Below, one piece after another: positions 1-9,130 of a stretch of DNA of 64,000 nt (positions are counted from its first letter, which is position 1; every line of letters starts with the position of its first letter). The DNA is from Halobacteriovoraceae bacterium (lineage in GTDB: Bacteria > Bdellovibrionota > Bacteriovoracia > Bacteriovoracales > Bacteriovoracaceae). The translations under genes were made by a program, and so were the position numbers. The stretch lies in the NCBI GenBank assembly GCA_002707495.1, contig PAMZ01000014.1, forward strand, positions 101,314 to 165,313. The letters run 5' to 3'. Below the pieces are notes generated by a model. It searched no databases, had not been told where the DNA came from, and was given only the letters and a program-made list of their open reading frames with translations.

Positions 1-678
1 CAGAACTATATCTGGGTCTTGTCTAAGAAGAGACCTTAAACCGTTTGAAAATGATAATGTATCAACCCCAATCTCTCTTTGGTTTACTATACTGGATTTA
101 TGAGTGTGCATGAATTCAACAGGATCTTCCAAGGTGATGATATGACCATTCTCAGTTGTGTTTAATCTATCTATAATTGAAGCTAGAGTCGTAGACTTAC
201 CAGATCCCGTAGGACCTGTAACCAACATCAAACCATTTGAAACATCTGTCATCTCCAACAGGACAGCAGGAAGTCCCAGGGCATCGAAATCTGGAACTTG
301 TGAAGGAATCTGTCTAAAAACGGCTGCAACTGCTCCTTTAGAATAAAAACAATTGGCCCTAAATCTTGCTAGTCCCTTAACTCCAAAAGAGAAGTCTAAT
401 TCTAAGTTTTTTTCTAACTCTGATCTTTGAGCTTCAGTGAGAATTTGATAAACCAATCGCTTCGTATCATCAGCAGTCAAAGCTGGTATTTTAACTCGTA
501 TGACCTCACCTGAAATTCTCATTCCCGGAGCTGATCCGACCGAGATATGTAAATCCGAGGCTCCATTATCAACCATAACTTTAAATAATTGTTGAATTTG
601 AATATTTCCCACGCTTCCAGGTTTTGTGGTGGTGTGGGTTTTGGTAGGTTCCGTCTTTGTGTTAGTTTTAGTACTCAT
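1..678 (-). CDS. pilT: Type IV pilus retraction ATPase PilT (5' part; C-terminus beyond window)
   Basis: Reading leftwards from the ATG at 678 the frame stays open to the window edge (226 residues seen). It is a secretion-family ATPase that powers pilus retraction at the inner membrane base. Visible landmarks: ASDLHIS near residues 40-46, Walker A GPTGSGKS near 155-162, and the Asp-box segment TLEDPVEF near 184, then LLRQDPDIVL at the edge, which begins Walker B. A Thr/Lys-rich tail of about 20 residues precedes the usual PilT start. It follows pilB by 9 bp, so the pair is co-transcribed. PilT rather than PilB is favoured by the short N-terminal domain and the ASDLHI motif. PilU is the main alternative, because the C-terminal AIRNLIRE region that would separate them is outside the window. 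Confidence 0.93.
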   Translation of the reverse strand, partial: MSTKTNTKTEPTKTHTTTKPGSVGNIQIQQLFKVMVDNGASDLHISVGSAPGMRISGEVIRVKIPALTADDTKRLVYQILTEAQRSELEKNLELDFSFGVKGLARFRANCFYSKGAVAAVFRQIPSQVPDFDALGLPAVLLEMTDVSNGLMLVTGPTGSGKSTTLASIIDRLNTTENGHIITLEDPVEFMHTHKSSIVNQREIGVDTLSFSNGLRSLLRQDPDIVL

Positions 679-687
679 AGTCTATCC

Positions 688-2361
688 TTAATCATTATCC
701 GATGCTGAATTTGCTAATGCTTCTTCTAGGGTGGTCAAGCCTTGAGCGACCTTAGTAAGTGCACTCATCCTTAAACTTTTCATTCCATTTTTTATCGCCT
801 GAGCTTTTATTTCATCACTTGTCGCGTTTCTCATAACTAAGTCACGAATTTTAGGCCCTACGTCTAAAACTTCGTAGATAGCGACACGTCCTTTGTATCC
901 TGTACCACCACATACTTCACAACCAGCACCTTGATATATCTTTAGTTTACTAGCAGATGCAGGTGCGAATCCACATGAAATAAGCTGCTGGGTATCTACT
1001 TTTATCTGTTCTCGGCAACTTATGCATATCTTTCTACAAAGTCTTTGGGCCACAACTACATTTAAAGCAGCAACAACCAAAAATGGCTCTATTCCCATAT
1101 TTATTAGTCTAGTAACTGTACTTGGGGCATCATTGGTGTGAAGAGTAGACAAAACCATATGCCCTGTAAGAGCTGCTTCGACAGCGATCTCACCGACCTC
1201 TAAATCTCTAATCTCTCCTACCATTATGATATCTGGATCTTGTCTTAAAAACGCTTTAAGTGCAGAAGCAAACGTTAGCCCTACTTCTTTTCGAACGTTA
1301 ACTTGATTTATTCCTTCTAAGTTAAATTCACAAGGATCCTCTGCTGTGGAGATATTTGTATCTTCTGTATTTAGTTCAGCCATTGCAGAGTAGAGGGTCG
1401 TTGTTTTCCCGGAACCTGTTGGACCAGTAACCAGTACCATTCCGTATGGGTTATAGATTCCTTTTTTAAAAATTTCGATTTGTTTGGATTCAAACCCAAG
1501 CTTGGTCATATCAAGTTGCAAATTAGACTGATCTAAAAGCCTGAGAACAACTTTTTCACCAAATAATGTAGGCAAAGACGAAACTCTATAATCAATAGGC
1601 TTACCACCTATGCTAAGCTTTATCCTTCCATCTTGAGGCTTTCGTTTCTCGGAAATATCCATCGAAGACATGATTTTTAATCTTGAAATTACGGGTGCCA
1701 TCATACTTTTAGGTGGTTTCGCCACCTCCAGCAACGCACCATCTAAGCGAAAGCGAATCCTGAACATTTTCTCGTAGGGCTCTATATGAATATCTGATGC
1801 TTTTTTCACATAGGCTTCAGCTAAAATTCGATTTACAAAGGTCACAACATCTTGACCAATATCTTCAGCTTTAATATCAGCATCGTTTTCACCACTGGAC
1901 TTAACCTCAACGACTGAACCAATTAATTCTTCGACAGAGTCTTCAACTTTGGCAAAAAGTTTTCTCCATGAAGAAATATTAGTCAAAATAAACTCTACTG
2001 GTCTTTTTAACTCTGTACCGATTACTTTTGCTCCTCCAGGAATGACTGAAGGATCGTACGTCGCAACTGTTACTTTCGAACTATTGACCTGTATGGGAAT
2101 TGATCTGTATTTAATTATTGATCGCTTACGCAAAGTCATAATAGTGTCTTTAGAAACTTTTGCGTTTTTTAAATCAATAAAGGTGACTTTAAATTTGTCT
2201 GCCATGAGCTTGGCAAACTTATTTTCATCGAAATGGGGCATTTGTAGAAGATCGAACTCCGTTATTTCATCTTCATCCTTACTTAGAGTAAGTTTCCTAA
2301 CTTCCTTTAAGGTAGCGATCCCATTGTCGGTTAATAGTTTTAAAAATTTTTCTCTTACCAT
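688..2361 (-). CDS. pilB: Type IV pilus assembly ATPase PilB
   Basis: GspE/PilB family hexameric ATPase (557 aa, normal length) that drives pilin polymerisation. An N-terminal MshEN-like region (about 1-150) is followed by the KASDIHIEPYE segment (187-197), Walker A GPTGSGKT at 313-320, an Asp box, Walker B DPDIIMVGEIRD at about 375-386, and a zinc tetracysteine (C446, C449, C481, C484), which is typical of PilB/GspE and absent from PilT. The ATG at 2361 lies 33 bp after the ribF-aroE stop, with pilT 9 bp downstream. pilC and the pilins are not in the window. Type II secretion GspE is the alternative; the direct pairing with pilT argues for the pilus motor. Confidence 0.94.
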   Translation of the reverse strand: MVREKFLKLLTDNGIATLKEVRKLTLSKDEDEITEFDLLQMPHFDENKFAKLMADKFKVTFIDLKNAKVSKDTIMTLRKRSIIKYRSIPIQVNSSKVTVATYDPSVIPGGAKVIGTELKRPVEFILTNISSWRKLFAKVEDSVEELIGSVVEVKSSGENDADIKAEDIGQDVVTFVNRILAEAYVKKASDIHIEPYEKMFRIRFRLDGALLEVAKPPKSMMAPVISRLKIMSSMDISEKRKPQDGRIKLSIGGKPIDYRVSSLPTLFGEKVVLRLLDQSNLQLDMTKLGFESKQIEIFKKGIYNPYGMVLVTGPTGSGKTTTLYSAMAELNTEDTNISTAEDPCEFNLEGINQVNVRKEVGLTFASALKAFLRQDPDIIMVGEIRDLEVGEIAVEAALTGHMVLSTLHTNDAPSTVTRLINMGIEPFLVVAALNVVVAQRLCRKICISCREQIKVDTQQLISCGFAPASASKLKIYQGAGCEVCGGTGYKGRVAIYEVLDVGPKIRDLVMRNATSDEIKAQAIKNGMKSLRMSALTKVAQGLTTLEEALANSASDND

Positions 2362-2394
2362 TTGCTAAGATATCGGAATCTTGAAAGACAAATT

Positions 2395-4002
2395 TTATTG
2401 TTTGTCTAAATTCCAGAAACTTACGGCATTTTTTGCTTGTCGCTCTAATAAATCAATTCCATCCATAAATTCAATATTTGGGAATTTGCGAAACCAAGCT
2501 TTTGACTCAGAATTGTAATTCAAGTCCCACACGACAAGCTCTTTTGCGACATTAAATCGAAAAATGTATTCACGAGAGCATGAGTTAATAACTAAGGAAT
2601 GAGTCGAACATTCATCAATAACCTGATCTAGATGATCCAGATTGTCTTGTCTTCTTGAGAGACAAATGACTTTCGAATCAAAATTTTTGAGAATTTGTTG
2701 AAGCATATGTGACATGCTTCCGTCGCCCAGGATGATTGCAGTTGAAAAAGTTTGTCTCTTATACACTTCATCAAGAATCTGAGAACATCCTATATAATCT
2801 GTATTTACACCTAAAAGCTTATCATCAGACTTATACAAGGTGTTTAGAGCATTTTTATATTCCCCTTGAGTTTCAACTTCATTTAAAAAATGTTGCTTAT
2901 AAGGAGAAGTAATACTTATACCATCATACTTTTCTAATAATATTTGAGCTGATGGAATATTCTGGCTTAGAGGAAAATCTAAAAGATCATAAGAAATACT
3001 TTTATCAAAGATTCTCTCATAAATATTAGGGGATTCACTATGTGCCACTGGATGTCCTACGAGAGCCAAGTGCGGACGAGATAATTGCTTGAAAAGCTCT
3101 TTTGACTGCTCAATATCTTTTTTAATTTGAAGTTTTAATTCTTCAAAAGAGCTGAATTTTTTCTCTTCTCTGACTTTATCCAAAAATTCTAATTCTACTC
3201 TCTCGCCATAAACATCAGAACTAAATTCTAATACATGTGTTTCTACCGTCATCGACATTTTATCAGCGATGGTGGGTCTAACTCCAATATTCGTTAAAGA
3301 ATTATAGGTCTTTCCGTTGATTTGAACTTTAGTCAGATAAACTCCATGAGAGGGAATAATTTGAACTTGATCAATATTTAAGTTTAGAGTTGGAAATAAG
3401 CTCTTAGACCCAATACCTTCACCCTTTTCAACAATGCCTTCTAATTTGAAACTTCGGCCTAAGGAATCATTCGCTTTTTTTATTTCACCTGCTCGAATAT
3501 AGTCACGGATTCGAGTTGAAGACAAAGGATGAGATTCAAATATAAAGCTTTTTTCTTGGGTAAGAACAGTATTATATTTTTGACTCAACTCAACTGACTG
3601 AGCGACACTATCCTCTTTCCCAGCCCCCAGAGCGAAATCGTGTCCCAAAGCTAGATATTTTAAAAAAGGATTAGAAAAAACAACTTGTTCCAGAAATTCC
3701 CTAGAGGATAGTTGCTGTAGTTTTTCATTGAATTCTAGCTCGACCACCGTGTTAACACCAACTTGAAAAAGTAAATCTCGTTTTCTTTTACTAAAACAAA
3801 TTTTAAAATTTGTTATCTTTGGGTTAAAAAAAATAGCGGGGTGAGGATCGAATGTCAGAACGACAGGAATTAAATCTAGCTCAAAACACTTATCAAGAAA
3901 GTTTTTTAGTAGTTCCCTATGTCCCAAGTGAACACCATCAAAGTTTCCTATTATTAATCCAAAATCTTCTTTGATCTCCTCAAAGTTTGTATAATATTTC
4001 AT
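2395..4002 (-). CDS. ribF: RibF-AroE fusion: riboflavin kinase/FAD synthetase joined to shikimate dehydrogenase-like domain
   Basis: One 535-aa reading frame carries two enzymes. Residues 1-305 are a complete RibF: nucleotidyltransferase motif GNFDGVHLGH (19-28), SSTRIR (161-166), flavokinase segment with FPTLNL (203-208), PSHGVYL (217-223), and the C-terminal EEKKFSSFEELK stretch. Residues 308-535 match shikimate dehydrogenase AroE: VGHPVAHSESP (315-325), SITSPYK with the catalytic-type Lys369, ALNTLY, GVNTD with Asp402, a nucleotide-binding loop GDGSM (426-430), DLNYN, and the terminal RQAKNAVSFW. The AroE part diverges: His/Asn after the HSxSP motif is Tyr, and the GAGGA dinucleotide loop is GDGSM, so its activity is less certain than that of RibF. 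The gene overlaps batD by 23 bp and ends 33 bp before pilB. Confidence 0.9.
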   Translation of the reverse strand: MKYYTNFEEIKEDFGLIIGNFDGVHLGHRELLKNFLDKCFELDLIPVVLTFDPHPAIFFNPKITNFKICFSKRKRDLLFQVGVNTVVELEFNEKLQQLSSREFLEQVVFSNPFLKYLALGHDFALGAGKEDSVAQSVELSQKYNTVLTQEKSFIFESHPLSSTRIRDYIRAGEIKKANDSLGRSFKLEGIVEKGEGIGSKSLFPTLNLNIDQVQIIPSHGVYLTKVQINGKTYNSLTNIGVRPTIADKMSMTVETHVLEFSSDVYGERVELEFLDKVREEKKFSSFEELKLQIKKDIEQSKELFKQLSRPHLALVGHPVAHSESPNIYERIFDKSISYDLLDFPLSQNIPSAQILLEKYDGISITSPYKQHFLNEVETQGEYKNALNTLYKSDDKLLGVNTDYIGCSQILDEVYKRQTFSTAIILGDGSMSHMLQQILKNFDSKVICLSRRQDNLDHLDQVIDECSTHSLVINSCSREYIFRFNVAKELVVWDLNYNSESKAWFRKFPNIEFMDGIDLLERQAKNAVSFWNLDKQ

Positions 4003-5638
4003 CTTTCCGATCTACTAAATTTTCAAGGTCCTTAAAGAACTTCTTTTTAACCTTGATACGACCTTCTTGTCCAGCTTGGTAATGTTCATTAAGCTGATCT
4101 AAGAGCTTCTTTAAATACTCCTTTCCATTATCTGCAAGATCTAAGGAGTCTATCTCTTGTCTGAAGTCACTGGTCGTACTGACCCAGCTCAATATTTTTA
4201 TATAATCCTTGTAGTCTACACCTGCCTTATAAGCCTTTTTAAATAAGGCCTTTTGCGGAGCTGGTTTAATTTTACTACTCATTTGCTTTATCAAGACTAG
4301 AATTAAGAAAACAACAATCGCTCCAAAAACAGCAGCTAATTCAAAGGAGTTATACAGGATCGTATTGACAGGTTTTAAAAATGGTTTGGGGTTAAACTCA
4401 CTTTCTCTTTCGTTTTGAGATGAAGGCTGCACAATATTGCTATTATTTGCAGGGGTATTTAAACTCGTTTGGCTTTTTTGACCCAGGCCTGAAATCTTTA
4501 TATTCCCTAAGTTTAAGGAGACAGTTTTATACTCAGGAATTTTAGGGTCAAAATAAGAGAACACAACCTTCTGGTTTTCTAAATCTAGAGGAGCTCTCGC
4601 GAGATAGGTATACTCAACCTTTTTTACGGCACTAAAGTCTTTTCTTATTATTAGATCTGCTTTTTTATCAAATTCCTCAACCTCATTAAAGGGCAGTACG
4701 CTGGGAGGGTCAAAAAGTTCAAAGGCCGCGTCTCCCGAAACTTCCAGTTCAACTTCTATAGGCTCATTAACAATGAATCTATCTTTATTAATTTTAATCT
4801 TAAAGTCTAAATCCCCCACAAGTCCTGTAAAATTTGGCGGAAGCTTTCCAGGGGGAAGAGGTTTAACATCAATATCCACAACAGGACTTTGAACTCCTGT
4901 TGTTTTAGATCGTCCCATTCGAAATGAAAAGCCACCAATTCTGCTGGAGCGATCAGAATACCCAACTTTTAATGAAATAGGATCAAGACTATATTGGCCT
5001 GGTGCCTCAGCAAAAACCTGAGCTGTGTAAATGACTCTTCTTACATAAATCCTTCCATCTACCCGGACTCTTTCTGGAATCATTTGCTCTTGATGAAAAC
5101 GTTTTAAAAATTTATCTAGTTTCGGAAATTTTTTAACATCAGAAGATGAAACAGATATATCATCGCGTGCATAGAGAAAATACCGCACGAGAATGGATTC
5201 ACCCACATAGGCTGATTCTTTATCTGGCTCTGCTCTTAAAAATATTCTTTTAGTCGTTTGGGGTTGCTGTAATATAGTCACTCTCATGGTCGGATGAGTG
5301 ATCTCTTTTCCTCCCGACTCAACAACAATATCTTTTAGATAGGCACTCCCAAAGCGATTAGAAACAACTTCATAAACATAGGTTAGAGATTTCGTTATTT
5401 GAGCCCTCCCATTTATAAATGTCGCTTGAGTTTGAGATCCCACTTGATTTTTAGACAGAATTTCAATATTGATTGGTGAAAATCTGATTTGAGGTTCTTC
5501 GTCCCCCCTAACTTCCACAGTAAAACGGATCTCATAAGGCTCTTTATATACCGGTCTTTCAGGATCAATCTTAATTTTAACTTGTCCTTGGGTAACGTGA
5601 GTCATTAAGAACAGCAATAAAAACACTAATTTTTTCAT
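3980..5638 (-). CDS. batD: BatD: membrane-anchored periplasmic protein of the Bat (aerotolerance) operon
   Basis: 552-aa protein with a cleavable signal peptide (about 1-18) and a large extracytoplasmic region of repeated beta-sandwich domains. A single C-terminal membrane segment (about 429-451) is followed by a roughly 100-residue basic cytoplasmic tail. BatD is conserved in the operon with VWA proteins BatA/BatB, which are thought to form an envelope complex linked to stress tolerance; the biochemical role is not established. It starts one base after batBC stops, and its end overlaps ribF-aroE by 23 bp, so translation is probably coupled. Family assignment rests on architecture and operon position more than on a single motif. 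Confidence 0.85.
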   Translation of the reverse strand: MKKLVFLLLFLMTHVTQGQVKIKIDPERPVYKEPYEIRFTVEVRGDEEPQIRFSPINIEILSKNQVGSQTQATFINGRAQITKSLTYVYEVVSNRFGSAYLKDIVVESGGKEITHPTMRVTILQQPQTTKRIFLRAEPDKESAYVGESILVRYFLYARDDISVSSSDVKKFPKLDKFLKRFHQEQMIPERVRVDGRIYVRRVIYTAQVFAEAPGQYSLDPISLKVGYSDRSSRIGGFSFRMGRSKTTGVQSPVVDIDVKPLPPGKLPPNFTGLVGDLDFKIKINKDRFIVNEPIEVELEVSGDAAFELFDPPSVLPFNEVEEFDKKADLIIRKDFSAVKKVEYTYLARAPLDLENQKVVFSYFDPKIPEYKTVSLNLGNIKISGLGQKSQTSLNTPANNSNIVQPSSQNERESEFNPKPFLKPVNTILYNSFELAAVFGAIVVFLILVLIKQMSSKIKPAPQKALFKKAYKAGVDYKDYIKILSWVSTTSDFRQEIDSLDLADNGKEYLKKLLDQLNEHYQAGQEGRIKVKKKFFKDLENLVDRKDEILYKL

Positions 5639-7408
5639 TTACCAATCCTTTTGCTCAGAAGTTTTTCTTTTTGTTGTCTTTGCATCAATCATTCTTTTTT
5701 GAAGTTTATTGTCATCATTCATTAATTGCTTTAAAAGAGCAGGTAGCTTCTTCTTGCGAGCTTGTTTTTCAGCCTCGGATTCTTTCTTATCCCCTTCATC
5801 TTTTCTTCTCATATCTTGTTTGGGTTTTTCTTGTTCTTTTTTCTCATCTTTTCCGTCTTTGCCTTTTTCGTCCTTATCTTTTGGATCTCCCTTACCATCA
5901 CTTTTGTTTTGCTCAGAGGATTTATCTTTCTGATCCTTTTTTTCCTCGTCGTCTTCGCCTTTTCCACCGCCACCTTGATTTTGTTTAAAAGACTTTAATA
6001 TATTAAGTTTTGCTGTTTTCTCAATTTTTTCATAATCCTCGCTTGGATTCTTCTCAATATAATCAAGAAGGTCTTTGTATTTTTCTATCGCCTCAGCCTT
6101 TTGTTTTTTATTTTGAAGCATCGCCGAGGCGTGATTAAAGTGGTGAGCGATATTTTCTTCTTTTATATCTTCTTTCAAATTCTCTTCGTACAAAGAAGCG
6201 GAGTCCTCCACAAAACCGTCTTCCAATAATTTGGAAGCCAGATATTTAATTCCCTCATCACTTAATTCTCCATTGGCAAATCTCTTTTCCAGCTCAAGAG
6301 TTTCTTCTGACTTTACAGGCTCTTTCTTTTTTCCTTGTTTTTTTACCAAGTCCTCCATTCCAGGAATAACACCTCCAGACAGAGGTGAATTGACCTGGGC
6401 GTAAATTTGAGAATTGAAGCCAATCAACAAACACAAAGCTAAATATGTTGGAAAAAGCTTCAAAAGATAGCCTATAGATAAAAGTAACATAGCTGGGATT
6501 AATAATTTATGAGCTTCTACAGGTCTAATTCGGTAGTTATTTTTCGAAAGTTTTAGCTGATGACTTCTATTAAAAAAATTTAGTATATCATTGGTAGGCA
6601 GAGTATAGGAAGTAGCAATCCAAAACTTAAAGTAGGGTATATCCTCTCCAAATTTTTTAAGAAAATCTTCGTCTAACTTAGAAACAACAAGCTCACCTTG
6701 AAAAGTTTTATTTCGTATGAATTCCCCTCGATCATTTCTCATGGGAACAGGTCCGCCTTTTCTCGTACCAATTCCAACAATTCCAACAGACATGGTTTCA
6801 GGGATTGTTAGGTCAATTCCTCCATCCGTCTCTTCAGCATCAGTAAAGACCAGTATATTTCCGGTATTTCCTCCCTCTGCCACTTGAAAATTTTGAACAC
6901 CCTCTTGAATAGCTAATGACAAACTCGTTCCACCACGGTTAAGATTTAAATCTTTTAGCGAGTCAATCCTAGCCTCGATCAAGTCAATATCATCGGTAAA
7001 GGGAACGATTGTTTTCTGAAAATCTGAAAAGACTGCAATGGAAATCTTTTGTCCAACAGATTTTTTCACATAGTGTTTTACTAATAATAAGGCTTTTTCA
7101 AATCTATTAGGTCTTACGTCCTCTGCAAACATACTAGCGGAGGTATCAATAAGGATTAAGGTCTTTTGGTTTGATACCTGAGACTGAATTAGCTTTTCAG
7201 GTCCTCTAAGATCAAGCATTGCCAACATCAATAGGATGACACCAAAAATTTGTAAGACAATTGAAAATGTTGAATAGAAACTTAATTTATAAAACCAATG
7301 ATCTTTTACCCATTTAGCAAATTTTTTATTTTGCCTATAAACATAAAAAATCCATAAGACAGAAGCTAGCAAGACAAATATAAAATATTGAGAATAAACA
7401 AAACTCAA
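5639..7408 (-). CDS. batB: BatB-BatC fusion: VWA-domain membrane protein with C-terminal TPR/charged region
   Basis: 589 aa. Two N-terminal membrane segments (about 8-27 and 49-69) precede a von Willebrand A domain with intact MIDAS motif DTSAS (88-92), a GGTS threonine loop and TDAEE. Further hydrophobic helices around 303-337 close the BatB part. The rest is BatC-like: TPR-type helices, then an extremely charged Gly/Lys/Asp/Glu-rich linker and a basic end. In many genomes batB and batC are separate, so this is a fusion. It overlaps batA by 4 bp (ATGA) and abuts batD. The low-complexity linker produces long open frames on the other strand, which are not genes. Confidence 0.87.
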   Translation of the reverse strand: MSFVYSQYFIFVLLASVLWIFYVYRQNKKFAKWVKDHWFYKLSFYSTFSIVLQIFGVILLMLAMLDLRGPEKLIQSQVSNQKTLILIDTSASMFAEDVRPNRFEKALLLVKHYVKKSVGQKISIAVFSDFQKTIVPFTDDIDLIEARIDSLKDLNLNRGGTSLSLAIQEGVQNFQVAEGGNTGNILVFTDAEETDGGIDLTIPETMSVGIVGIGTRKGGPVPMRNDRGEFIRNKTFQGELVVSKLDEDFLKKFGEDIPYFKFWIATSYTLPTNDILNFFNRSHQLKLSKNNYRIRPVEAHKLLIPAMLLLSIGYLLKLFPTYLALCLLIGFNSQIYAQVNSPLSGGVIPGMEDLVKKQGKKKEPVKSEETLELEKRFANGELSDEGIKYLASKLLEDGFVEDSASLYEENLKEDIKEENIAHHFNHASAMLQNKKQKAEAIEKYKDLLDYIEKNPSEDYEKIEKTAKLNILKSFKQNQGGGGKGEDDEEKKDQKDKSSEQNKSDGKGDPKDKDEKGKDGKDEKKEQEKPKQDMRRKDEGDKKESEAEKQARKKKLPALLKQLMNDDNKLQKRMIDAKTTKRKTSEQKDW

Positions 7409-8379
7409 AATGCCTCCCTCAAAAAAACTCTCCTAAAAATCTCAGTAAACAGAAATAGAATGGCCCCCGTCAGTAAGTAATAAAGGTATAACTCCTCATA
7501 AACGACCTGCTTTTTGGCTGCAATTTTCGTTTTTTCCAACTTCTGTATTTCCTCAAGAATTTTTTCTAGACTATTCTCACTGTCTGCCATAAAGCTTTTA
7601 CCACCTGTCATTGAGCTGATCTTTTCCAGAGTCTCTATATCAATGGAGCCCCCGGGGATATTTTGGTATTGTTGTCTTCCAAATGGATCTTTACCTATAG
7701 GGAGTCTCGACTTCTTAGTACCAAGTCCAATTGTGTAGACCTTTATTCCAAATTCTTTAGCTGTTTTGGCTGCGTTCAATGGAGTCATATTACCCACATT
7801 ATTTACACCGTCGGTCAGAAGAACAACTACTTTATTTTTGGTAGGACTTGCCTGTCCTCTTGCAACAGCTAGAGCAAGCGCATCACCTATATTGGTTCCA
7901 GAACCGAGAAAGCCAATTTTAATTTCTGAGATAATCTCATTCACTAAGTTTGGGTCAGTGGTAAGGGGAAGAAGGGTAAAAACCTTTTCGGAAAAAATAA
8001 CAATTCCTATTCTATCTGTGGGTCTAAGAGCAGAGAATTCTTTTAATTTCTGTTTTGCAACTTCTAATCGATTAGGTTTTAAATCGTCTGCAAGCATCGA
8101 CCTAGAAACATCAACAACCAAAAAGATATCGTTTACTTCTATATCTGAAGGCAGAAACTTTAAAGGCTTTCTAGGACCCATCATAGCATAGCCAATAAAA
8201 ATAAATGAAGCGACTCCAGCAACAAACACTATGAGGCGACTAAAAAGCAAAACATCCATCTTCCTATCTGTTGGGGGCAGGATAAGGACTGGCTTCTTGA
8301 AGACTTTCCAGAAATCCAAACTCCATAAAAGAAGAGCAACTAACGCAAAGAGAGCAAAGTATTGATGGCTATACTCCAC
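7405..8379 (-). CDS. batA: BatA: VWA-domain membrane protein
   Basis: 324 aa, the usual BatA length. Membrane helices lie near 5-23 and 46-68, a VWA domain has MIDAS DVSRS (90-94), the GSGTN and LTDGVNN elements that complete the metal site are present, and there is a C-terminal membrane helix (about 298-318). The catalytically silent metal-binding site suggests protein-protein interaction controlled by the MoxR ATPase encoded four genes upstream. It overlaps the preceding gene by 11 bp and batBC by 4 bp. BatA and BatB are paralogues; this one is called BatA because it comes first and lacks the TPR extension. Confidence 0.89.
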   Translation of the reverse strand: MEYSHQYFALFALVALLLWSLDFWKVFKKPVLILPPTDRKMDVLLFSRLIVFVAGVASFIFIGYAMMGPRKPLKFLPSDIEVNDIFLVVDVSRSMLADDLKPNRLEVAKQKLKEFSALRPTDRIGIVIFSEKVFTLLPLTTDPNLVNEIISEIKIGFLGSGTNIGDALALAVARGQASPTKNKVVVLLTDGVNNVGNMTPLNAAKTAKEFGIKVYTIGLGTKKSRLPIGKDPFGRQQYQNIPGGSIDIETLEKISSMTGGKSFMADSENSLEKILEEIQKLEKTKIAAKKQVVYEELYLYYLLTGAILFLFTEIFRRVFLREAF

Positions 8380-9130
8380 TGCGCCTCCTCAACCCAATTA
8401 TATTGGCTTTCGCCTTCTTTAAACTGGCCATGTCTTGGCTGGACCACTCTTTTTTATATTGAATCCTATTGATAATACTAAAAAAGTCTCTTAGCTCCTC
8501 CTCTGGCTGAAAGAGATCTATAAAATATCTTCGTTCATCATAAAGTTTTTCAAAGTCACTTCTAGAATTTGCCTTATCAAAGGCCTCTTTTAGATCTATT
8601 GCTTTTAACTTTTTTAGCTTTTTTAATTTTCTTTTTCGATTTGTTTTTTTCAAATAAACAAGCCATACAAAGAGAATGACAAAAAAACCTAGGACGAGAC
8701 TCACCAAAAGCTTCAGGTTGACTCCTTCAACCTCATCAAAATTGACCATCAACGTTTCAATTTCACCTTGTGTATTCTTCTTAATATATTCATACTTAAA
8801 GCCTGAGACTCCAAAAGCCGGAACCTCGGGTTTAATTTCTTCATTAGCCTTGAGCTTCTTCGGTACTGGGGGGTCGGTGACAAAAACTTCAAAAAATCGA
8901 TTTCCTGATTCTTCATAAAAATCAATAACCCACATAACATCATTTATTTTTTGATTCTCAAATTCTTTCAGTTCTTCCGAAGTTTTATCAGAGATAATTT
9001 TGACGTTATAAATTTCTCCATTATTAATGATATTATTTTCATCAATTGGTGCGACTAAATCTTTTTGAGCCATTATACTCTGAGCTAAAATCATGTTGAA
9101 TAGAAAGATCAATATCTTAAAGCATTTCAC
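8369..9130 (-). CDS. Bat-operon membrane protein (DUF4381-like position), signal peptide plus one TM
   Basis: About 253 aa with a hydrophobic N-terminus consistent with a signal peptide, a periplasmic segment, one membrane helix (about 140-162) with a highly basic cytoplasmic flank (KKTNRKRKLKKLKKLK), and a helical C-terminal domain. It sits between the DUF58 gene and batA, where moxR/bat operons usually encode a small single-pass protein. I do not recognise a diagnostic motif. The start is set at GTG 9130: an AGAGAGG ribosome-binding site lies 7 nt upstream, whereas the TTG at 9136 would be almost on top of it. It overlaps both neighbours, so translational coupling is likely. Confidence 0.75.
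   Translation of the reverse strand: MKCFKILIFLFNMILAQSIMAQKDLVAPIDENNIINNGEIYNVKIISDKTSEELKEFENQKINDVMWVIDFYEESGNRFFEVFVTDPPVPKKLKANEEIKPEVPAFGVSGFKYEYIKKNTQGEIETLMVNFDEVEGVNLKLLVSLVLGFFVILFVWLVYLKKTNRKRKLKKLKKLKAIDLKEAFDKANSRSDFEKLYDERRYFIDLFQPEEELRDFFSIINRIQYKKEWSSQDMASLKKAKANIIGLRRRSGV

Noticed and set aside
5671..5998. Three overlapping plus-strand open frames
   Set aside because: They are the complement of the low-complexity charged linker of batBC; composition (Phe/Leu/Ser runs) is an artefact.
7514..8191. Plus-strand frames opposite batA
   Set aside because: Antisense to an intact conserved gene; no ribosome-binding site or protein-like composition.
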